Positions 63,547 to 64,000 of a DNA stretch of 64,000 bases are shown here, one piece after another. Origin of the DNA: Amycolatopsis acidicola (GTDB taxonomy: Bacteria > Actinomycetota > Actinomycetes > Mycobacteriales > Pseudonocardiaceae); assembly GCF_007713735.2 (NCBI RefSeq), contig NZ_VMNW02000008.1:1-64000 (forward strand). The letters run 5' to 3'. A program made the position numbers and the translations under genes. Position 1 is the first letter of the stretch. The number at the start of each line of letters is the position of its first letter. The notes below the pieces were generated by a model. The model saw only the letters and a program-made list of their open reading frames with translations, was not told where the DNA came from and searched no databases.

Positions 63547-64000
63547 TGGCGCGCACCGACCTGCGGCGGGCGGTCCCCCGCACTGACGTGGTGCTCGCCG
63601 ATCCGCGGCTGGCCGAGGCGCACACCCGCTTCGGCCGCGAGGTGCTCAAGCGGGCGGTACACGCCGCCCAACAGGAGGTCCGCAGCGGCGCGCTCGTTCC
63701 CGAAGGGGTCGTCGAGGCGGTGCTCGCCACGCTGGGCCGGAGGCCCAGTTCACTACGACCGGTACTCAACGCGACCGGCGTCGTCCTGCACACCAACCTC
63801 GGCCGCGCACCGTTGTCCGCGGCGGCGACCGAAGCGATCACCCTGGCGGCCGGGTACACCGACGTCGAGTACGACGTGCACACCGGCGCCCGCGCGCGGC
63901 GTGGCGCGGCCGCGACCACGGCGCTGCGCAATGCTGTACCGGCCGCGCAGGACGCACTCGTAGTCAACAATGGCGCCGCCGCGCTGGTGCTCGCGGCCAC
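63546..64000 (+). CDS. selA: L-seryl-tRNA(Sec) selenium transferase, N-terminal part
   Basis: The frame from ATG 63546 continues past the window end; 151 residues are visible. RPVLNATGVVLHTNLGRAPLS, the YTDVEYDVHTGARARRG block and ALVVNNGAAALVLA are typical of SelA. This PLP enzyme converts seryl-tRNA(Sec) to selenocysteinyl-tRNA(Sec) with selenophosphate. The Lys that binds PLP lies beyond the window. Coupling to selD shows that the host makes selenocysteine; selB and selC are expected nearby. Confidence 0.96.
   Translation, partial: MARTDLRRAVPRTDVVLADPRLAEAHTRFGREVLKRAVHAAQQEVRSGALVPEGVVEAVLATLGRRPSSLRPVLNATGVVLHTNLGRAPLSAAATEAITLAAGYTDVEYDVHTGARARRGAAATTALRNAVPAAQDALVVNNGAAALVLAA

Noticed and set aside
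1-64000. tRNA or rRNA genes and att sites
   Set aside because: No cloverleaf-like sequence or T-loop consensus was noticed on either strand; without a search tool a tRNA could still be missed.

Overview
The window is high-GC actinomycete DNA. A WhiB regulator, type VII secretion (WXG100) proteins, a large LuxR/LAL regulator, a SCO6880-type conjugation protein and a ParH/MAB_1171c-type pair together suggest a Pseudonocardiaceae-like host such as Amycolatopsis. That placement rests on gene content only. I saw no rRNA, tRNA or CRISPR array.

0-18 kb is a conjugation module. It starts with a MobF relaxase-helicase (TraA/TrwC type, with a duplicated C-terminal module) and a secreted NucA/NucB-type DNase with a tightly linked partner gene. 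A type IV secretion operon follows on the minus strand, mostly with overlapping stop and start codons: MinD-like protein, small membrane protein, VirB8-like, TrbL/VirB6-like, SCO6880, VirB4, NlpC/P60 hydrolase, VirD4 coupling protein and DUF4913. A putative regulator is divergent from it. A primase-polymerase-type replication protein at 36.6 kb probably belongs to the same element.

18-29 kb holds one 3405-codon exported RHS/YD-repeat polymorphic toxin with three LamG repeats and a variable C-terminal tip, plus an overlapping candidate immunity gene. 30-33.6 kb has three exported proteins: an S53 protease, an L,D-transpeptidase and a choice-of-anchor P protein that stops exactly at LPVTG. 33.7-36.6 kb is a compact four-gene locus: a MetE-like zinc methyltransferase, a cupin, a TetR helix-turn-helix-only peptide, and a KAS III homologue lacking the catalytic Cys. 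A ParH/MAB_1171c-like pair runs antisense to the end of the rep gene. A P450 with strong palindromes upstream converges on a LAL regulator at 39-43 kb.

44-56 kb looks like an eroding island. It has two SH3b proteins, a WhiB with a Cys-rich tail, and a Wadjet/Mks-like SMC cassette (JetB-like, JetC-like, JetD/Toprim-like, no JetA seen). Each gene of that cassette carries an apparent single-base frameshift. Next to it are ESX-type genes (one probably frameshifted), an SDR fragment and a truncated tyrosine recombinase.

56-64 kb looks chromosomal: a secreted esterase, a GntR/FCD regulator, and a coupled operon of an acyl-CoA dehydrogenase-like flavoprotein, a PhnD-like binding protein and a ferritin-like protein with a TusA-like N-terminus. 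Divergent to it are a CxxC protein, selD and the start of selA. A repeated ATTGC-NN-GCAAT palindrome lies upstream of the regulator gene and in the divergent intergenic region. This suggests one regulon joining selenium metabolism to the uncharacterised operon.
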